From assembly GCA_025965155.1 (NCBI GenBank), contig JAOPXN010000084.1:1-64000 (forward strand): a stretch of 64,000 nt of DNA, read 5' to 3'. Made by a program: the position numbers and the translations under genes. This stretch comes from Propionibacteriaceae bacterium. GTDB lineage: Bacteria; Actinomycetota; Actinomycetes; Propionibacteriales; Propionibacteriaceae. This document shows, in pieces, positions 60,120 to 64,000 of this stretch. The stretch's first letter is position 1. Each line of letters starts with the position of its first letter. The notes below the pieces were generated by a model. The model was given only the letters and a program-made list of their open reading frames with translations, was not told where the DNA came from and ran no database searches.

Positions 60120-61754
60120 TTACTTCGTCTTGATCCCTATCAGGTCCAAGGTCCCGAACGCGGTCACCGTAACGTCGGTGACCTTCTCCGACCAACCAGA
60201 CACCGTGGAGGGGTACCACAGCGGCGCGGTTGGCATATCCCTGGCCAGCAGCGCTTCAGCCTGCTGGTACAAGACGTTGGCCGCATCGGTCGTCTTGGCC
60301 GCAGCGGCCTGGTTGATCAGCTTGGTGAACTCCGGGTTGTCGTAGTGTGAGTAGTTGGAGTCGGCACCCTTCGCGTAGATCGGCGTCAGGAAGTTCTCGA
60401 TCGAGGGGTAGTCCATCTGCCAACCGGTGCGCAGCAGGCCCTTCAAGGAGTTGTCATCGAGCTTCTTGTTGTAGGTGGCAAAGTCCACCACCGGGCTGGC
60501 GACGCAGTTCACGCCGACGGCGTTCTTGATCGAGTTGCAGACCGCCTCGGAGTACTCCTTGTTGCCGGCAGTGTCGGCGTTGTACGTCATGGTCAGCGTG
60601 CCGTCGTAGCCGCCTGCTGCCTCAAAGGCCTGCTTGGCCGCTGCTGCATCGAACTTGCAGGATTCACCGCAGGTGTCGGGTTTGTAGCCGTCCACCGACG
60701 GTGACACCCACCCGGTCGCAGGAATGACGGTACCGTTGAAGATCTGCTTGGCGATCAGGTCACGGTCGATGGCCCGAGACAGGGCCTTACGCAGCGCGAC
60801 GTTGTTCTTGAGCTGCGGATCGTTGGGGGAGAAGGTCAGGTAGGTGAACCGCCCACCCTCGGTGATCGAGTTCCGGTCCGGCAGGTCGTTCTTGTACGCC
60901 TCTCCCACCAGCTGATCGGTGGGGATGTGGTCGGTGAAGTCCAGCTGACCCGACACGAGATCGGCGTATGCGGCCGCGTCGTCGGTGTAGATGCGGAAGG
61001 TGACCTTGTCCACGTTGGGCTTGAACTCGCCGGCGTAGTCGGCGAACTTGGTCAGCACTATCTCGGTGGTGGTCTTGCTCTGCAGCTGGAACGGACCCGC
61101 CCCAATCGGCTTGTCCTCAAACGCCTTCGGGTCTGCGAAGAAGGAGTCAGGCAGCGGGGCGAAGGCGGTGTAGCCCAGCCGGAGCGGGAGGTTGGACACC
61201 GGCTCGGTTGTCTTGATGGTGAAGGTCGTGTCATCCACTACCTTCAGCCCGGACATCTTCTCCGCCTTCGGCTTCTGCTTGCACTCCTCATCGGGGCACT
61301 GCACGTCGCCGTAGCCCGCGATCGGCGCGAAGAAGTAGCTGTTGGCCTGACCATTGGGAGCGTAGGCCACCCAGTTCCACGCATCGACGAAGTTCTTGGC
61401 CTTGACCTGGGTGCCGTCGTGGAACTTGTAGCCTGGCTTCAGCTTCACGGTGAAGTTCTGGTTGTCGTTGCTCTCGATCGACTCAGCGATGTCATTTGTC
61501 GGCGCTGCAGTCTTGGGATCGTAGTGAACCAGCTTTGCGGCCATGGCGTCGATGACGTTGCCGCCACAGACCTCGGTTGTGTTGCCTGGGATGAGCGGAG
61601 CCGTCGGGGTGCACCCCCGGATGGTGATCTCTGCCCCGGCCTGACCACCAGTGCTGTTGCTGGTGCTCGGGGTGCCTCCACCGCCGCACGCCGTCGCCAC
61701 CAGGGCGATCGACGTGAAAGCGGCAGCGGCCATCGCGCGAGTTCGTCCTCGCAT
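60120..61754 (-). CDS. peptide ABC transporter substrate-binding lipoprotein (DppA/OppA type)
   Basis: A 544-aa family-5 solute-binding protein, probably for di- or oligopeptides. The signal peptide ends in the lipobox VATAC (Cys23), then a Gly/Ser-rich linker. YKFHDGTQVKAKNFVDAWNW (about 104-123) and ALSRAIDRDLIAKQIFNG (about 321-338) are family signatures. ATG 61754 is preceded by GGAGGAGG. The upstream region contains a GlnR-like half-site pair at 61888-61903. It is the first gene of the five-gene importer. Confidence 0.92.
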   Translation of the reverse strand: MRGRTRAMAAAAFTSIALVATACGGGGTPSTSNSTGGQAGAEITIRGCTPTAPLIPGNTTEVCGGNVIDAMAAKLVHYDPKTAAPTNDIAESIESNDNQNFTVKLKPGYKFHDGTQVKAKNFVDAWNWVAYAPNGQANSYFFAPIAGYGDVQCPDEECKQKPKAEKMSGLKVVDDTTFTIKTTEPVSNLPLRLGYTAFAPLPDSFFADPKAFEDKPIGAGPFQLQSKTTTEIVLTKFADYAGEFKPNVDKVTFRIYTDDAAAYADLVSGQLDFTDHIPTDQLVGEAYKNDLPDRNSITEGGRFTYLTFSPNDPQLKNNVALRKALSRAIDRDLIAKQIFNGTVIPATGWVSPSVDGYKPDTCGESCKFDAAAAKQAFEAAGGYDGTLTMTYNADTAGNKEYSEAVCNSIKNAVGVNCVASPVVDFATYNKKLDDNSLKGLLRTGWQMDYPSIENFLTPIYAKGADSNYSHYDNPEFTKLINQAAAAKTTDAANVLYQQAEALLARDMPTAPLWYPSTVSGWSEKVTDVTVTAFGTLDLIGIKTK

Positions 61755-61868
61755 GGATGTCCTCCTCCAAAGGGTTGCGTCCGTCATGGGGACGCGTGTG
61801 AGTGCGCGTGAGTACGCACGCCGAATGCAACAGTTCTAGGACACCCGACCTACAACCACAAGTCTTTG

Positions 61869-61888
61869 CGGCTACTCACCAGTAGCCG
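61869..61888. other. 8-bp hairpin with tetraloop upstream of dppA-type gene
   Basis: CGGCTACT, CACC, AGTAGCCG. It lies 115 bp upstream of the dppA-type ATG and 31 bp after the phosphotransferase stop. It could terminate the upstream gene or form a 5'-leader stem; no T-run follows. Confidence 0.45.
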
Positions 61889-61903
61889 AAACATAATTGT
61901 GAC
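61888..61903. promoter_or_regulatory. GlnR-like half-site pair upstream of the peptide importer
   Basis: GAAAC, six bases (ATAATT), then GTGAC on the plus strand: the b- and a-type GlnR half-sites (GaAAC, GTnAC) with the correct six-base gap. The AT-rich patch could also contain the promoter -10 (AATTAT). GlnR control of peptide uptake is inferred. Confidence 0.4.
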
Positions 61904-61918
61904 TTGAACCGGATTGGG

Positions 61919-62968
61919 TCAGGTCGGCTCCGTACCCGGCCGGAAGGCGTACACCGCAGCCAGCCGGGTCCAGGTCAACGACATGTAGCGCGGCAGCCGC
62001 AACAGCAGCTCCGCTGATGGCTGGTAGCCCACAAGCACGGCGTGCTCGAGGGGCGAGCTGTCGGTCAGCATGCCTTGGCGCTGCCGCAACTGGAGGTGGA
62101 CCAGCAGATTGGCCAGGTCCAGCGCGGGGTCGCCCACCGCCGCCAGGTCGAAGTCAAGGATGCCGACGGTGTCGTCGTCGGCGACGAGTACCTGCTTGTC
62201 GTGGAAGTCGCGGTGCACCACCGCCACGGCGCGGCGATCCGCCGGCTCCGCGTCCTGCACTGCGTTCGCGGTCTCGGCGAGGAAAGCCAGCGGCGCCCCG
62301 AACGCGGCCGCCCATGCCTGCCAGGTCCGGGCCACCTGCTGCTCGTCAGCCAGGCTGTGTTCGGGCAGGTCGGCTGGCACCGGGATGCGGTGGACGGCGG
62401 CAAGCGCGGCTCCGGTGGCCCTGCAGGCAGCCTCCGCCCGAGGACTCCGGAGCAGCTCGTGCAGCGGTACGCCCGGCAGCGCGGCGGTGGTTACCGTGCC
62501 GCGCTCTGGGTCCACTTGCTCAACCGCTGGCGTTCGCAGCGGGAACGCGGCAGCCCGAGCGGTGGCCCGGTGCAGCCCAGGCAGCTTCTTGCGAGGCACG
62601 ACCTTGGTGTAACGGACGCCGGAGGTGGACCGCTCCCGCAGCACCGCGCGACGCTCCGGTCGGTGGCTGATCAGCTCGGTGGTCGGCTCCGCGACCATCG
62701 CGCGCAGCGGTCGTAGCGCTCGGTCCGCACCGCCGGGCTGGAAGACGAGCTGACCGGCGCAGGTCGACCCCTGAGTCGCCTCGGCGACCACGCGGGCCTG
62801 GTCGGACGAGCTGAACCACTGGCCCGCCGTGCTGCTGCCGTCGGACCCGTTCATCACCCGCAGGTCGAGCAGCAGATGCTCGGCCGAGCGCGGCCAGGAC
62901 CGCACCAGTTCCAGCCCGTGCCCAGCCAGAGTCTCGACGATCTGCGGCAGGGTTCGGACCGGGCTCAC
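61919..62968 (-). CDS. APH-fold phosphotransferase
   Basis: A 349-aa kinase-like protein. The C-terminal lobe has the catalytic loop HRDFHDKQVLV (about 246-256), in which Gln replaces the usual Asn of HxDxxxxN, followed by the metal motif GILDFDLAAVGDPALDLANL. The N-terminal half is poorly conserved, so the substrate is unknown. GTG 62968 overlaps the stop of the upstream phosphotransferase gene (GTGA); the two are a coupled pair and may form a heteromer or act in sequence. Confidence 0.82.
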   Translation of the reverse strand: MSPVRTLPQIVETLAGHGLELVRSWPRSAEHLLLDLRVMNGSDGSSTAGQWFSSSDQARVVAEATQGSTCAGQLVFQPGGADRALRPLRAMVAEPTTELISHRPERRAVLRERSTSGVRYTKVVPRKKLPGLHRATARAAAFPLRTPAVEQVDPERGTVTTAALPGVPLHELLRSPRAEAACRATGAALAAVHRIPVPADLPEHSLADEQQVARTWQAWAAAFGAPLAFLAETANAVQDAEPADRRAVAVVHRDFHDKQVLVADDDTVGILDFDLAAVGDPALDLANLLVHLQLRQRQGMLTDSSPLEHAVLVGYQPSAELLLRLPRYMSLTWTRLAAVYAFRPGTEPT

Positions 62969-64000
62969 GACATGTCCGCTCGCAGTTCGGCCAGTCGTCG
63001 GCCGATCTCGCACGCCCAGTCTGACTGTGCCGCCCGGAACGGATCGGCCAGCCGACGCAGCCGGGCCACGCAGAGATGCCAGCTGAGATGGTCCGGGATC
63101 GGGCGCACATCGCCGTACCCGGCCAGCACCGCCTGGAACGAGCTGCTCCTCATCGCGGCCGACCCGTGGGAGGGGCCGAGCCCGGTCGCCAGCAGCCCTG
63201 CCAGATCCGTGGCCGGATCCGCTCGTCCGGCTCGGTCGAAGTCGATGAATCCGGGAACCCCATCCGGGGAGATGATCACCTGGTCAGCCGAGAAGTCGCC
63301 GTGGCACAGCGTGTTCTCGTTGGCAACGGGGCAACGGCGGTCAATGTCGTCCAGCAGTTCGGTCAGCTGCGGGGCCAGGGTCGGCTGCAGGGCTGAGACC
63401 AGCGCAACGGTGCCGCTCGGACGCGCGTGAGCAGCCGCCGGGATCCTGCTGCGGCGACTCCGATGATGATCATGCAGCCGGGCCAGGGCAGCTCCGACGG
63501 CACTCCACAGCTGATCGTCGGCCCCCGCGGTGGATACGAGCCTGTCCAACGGCGAGCCGGCGAGATGACTCACCGCAAGCAGGGCGTGATTTCGCGACTT
63601 CCCGGCCACCTTCGGCACCTGGACGGCATCGAGGGAGCGGACCAGGCGGTAGCGGTCGGCGGCGTCGATAAACCCCGGGCGACGGTAGGCCCTGATCACG
63701 AGCGGATCCTGCTCCTGCCGGGTCAGCACGCCGACCCATCGCCGCTGTGGCTTGTGTATCAGCGTTCGCAACGAGCGGCACTCCAGGTGGGCTTCCGCGG
63801 ACCACATCGAGGTCACTGCCGCAGGCAGGTTCCGCAGCGCCGGAAGGTCCCGGTCGGCCTGCATCCGGGCCAGCAGCAACCGCCGTTCATGATCAACTGC
63901 GAGCACCGAGCCGGCAGGTCCGTCCATGATCATCTTGTCCAGCTTGGGTCGCGCGGCCTCGGCGAGGCCGTACAGGAAGGCCGGCCCGGACGCCAGCTCG
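62965..64000 (-). CDS. APH-fold phosphotransferase, open at the right window edge
   Basis: The catalytic loop is HGDFSADQVIIS, again with Gln for Asn, followed by GFIDFDRAGRADPATDLAGLL. The ATG at 63933 would give 322 residues, but the frame continues without a stop to the edge, encoding ...FLYGLAEAARPKLDKMIMD, which looks coding. The true start may therefore lie outside the window. An N-terminal lobe with SRNHALLAVSHLAGSPLDRL fits a kinase fold. The substrate is unknown. It is translationally coupled to the following phosphotransferase gene. Confidence 0.75.
   Translation of the reverse strand, partial: ELASGPAFLYGLAEAARPKLDKMIMDGPAGSVLAVDHERRLLLARMQADRDLPALRNLPAAVTSMWSAEAHLECRSLRTLIHKPQRRWVGVLTRQEQDPLVIRAYRRPGFIDAADRYRLVRSLDAVQVPKVAGKSRNHALLAVSHLAGSPLDRLVSTAGADDQLWSAVGAALARLHDHHRSRRSRIPAAAHARPSGTVALVSALQPTLAPQLTELLDDIDRRCPVANENTLCHGDFSADQVIISPDGVPGFIDFDRAGRADPATDLAGLLATGLGPSHGSAAMRSSSFQAVLAGYGDVRPIPDHLSWHLCVARLRRLADPFRAAQSDWACEIGRRLAELRADMS

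Noticed and set aside
1-64000. tRNA genes, rRNA genes, insertion sequences, prophage or attachment sites
   Set aside because: Looked for and not seen by eye; no transposase, integrase or phage protein among the credible frames. A tRNAscan/Infernal search would settle small RNAs.

Overview
The window is a GC-rich actinobacterial chromosome segment. GC is very high, most genes start with ATG or GTG, and many start codons sit 6-7 bases after a TANNNT hexamer (apparently leaderless mRNAs). Mycothiol enzymes (an MshB-type deacetylase and a mycothiol-dependent-isomerase relative), glnE next to a GlnA2-type synthetase, and the sigE/anti-sigma/htrA/tatB/mrp block all point to Actinomycetia. Gene order from about 32 to 56 kb resembles the M. 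tuberculosis Rv1170-Rv1232 neighbourhood as I remember it. My best guess is Propionibacteriales (Microlunatus- or Nocardioides-like), but genus cannot be fixed from this sequence. The content is almost entirely chromosomal core. I see no insertion sequence, prophage, CRISPR array, tRNA or rRNA.

Layout. 1-1.8 kb: the 5' part of a DUF222/HNH endonuclease gene with an SOS-box-like site on its start codon, a hypothetical gene and a small lipoprotein. 1.8-9.1 kb: nitrogen and NAD metabolism (glnE, a DinB/MDMPI-fold gene, glnA2, nadE, a thiamine-binding-type protein), with a GlnR-like box between glnA2 and nadE. 9.2-13 kb: a sulfate ABC importer operon. 13-16.7 kb: furA-katA with a candidate Fur operator, a conserved 60-aa protein, map, and the RNase P RNA gene. 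16.9-21.1 kb: secreted proteins (FN3-endonuclease/phosphatase, M15 peptidase, lipoprotein). 21.2-31.4 kb: an RNB ribonuclease, RNase H, a zinc-ribbon coiled-coil protein that appears to start at AUC, a Bcr/CflA exporter, a histidine phosphatase with an acyltransferase-like partner, aminopeptidase P, a stress protein, a PBP4-type carboxypeptidase and a VOC protein.

31.5-41.8 kb: an IclR regulator, an MgtE_N-CBS protein, DUF1003 and Mrp; then the envelope-stress operon sigE - membrane anti-sigma with an RseB-like outer domain - htrA - tatB; then dapA, a biotin carrier and an O-methyltransferase. 41.8-51.6 kb: glgC/glgA (glycogen or maltose-1-phosphate synthesis), DUF3117, tag, SRPBCC, DivIVA-like and LOG-family genes, and the succinylase branch of lysine/DAP synthesis (dapE, dapD, dapC) with a 7Fe ferredoxin. 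51.7-61.8 kb: a GNAT gene, a VanW/G5-type protein, a flavin reductase, mshB and a five-gene peptide ABC importer with a GlnR-like half-box pair upstream. 61.9-64 kb: two overlapping APH-fold phosphotransferase genes, the second open to the right edge.

How the genes fit together: nitrogen assimilation (glnA2, glnE, nadE, peptide uptake), cell-wall precursor supply and remodelling (dapA/C/D/E, dacB, M15 peptidase, VanW), and stress and redox defence (katA-furA, sigE-htrA, mycothiol genes) dominate. I found no convincing new multi-gene system. The most useful observations are regulatory or start-site features: the SOS-like box, two GlnR-like sites, the Fur-type dyad, the leaderless-promoter pattern, the AUC start, and several short tandem repeats.
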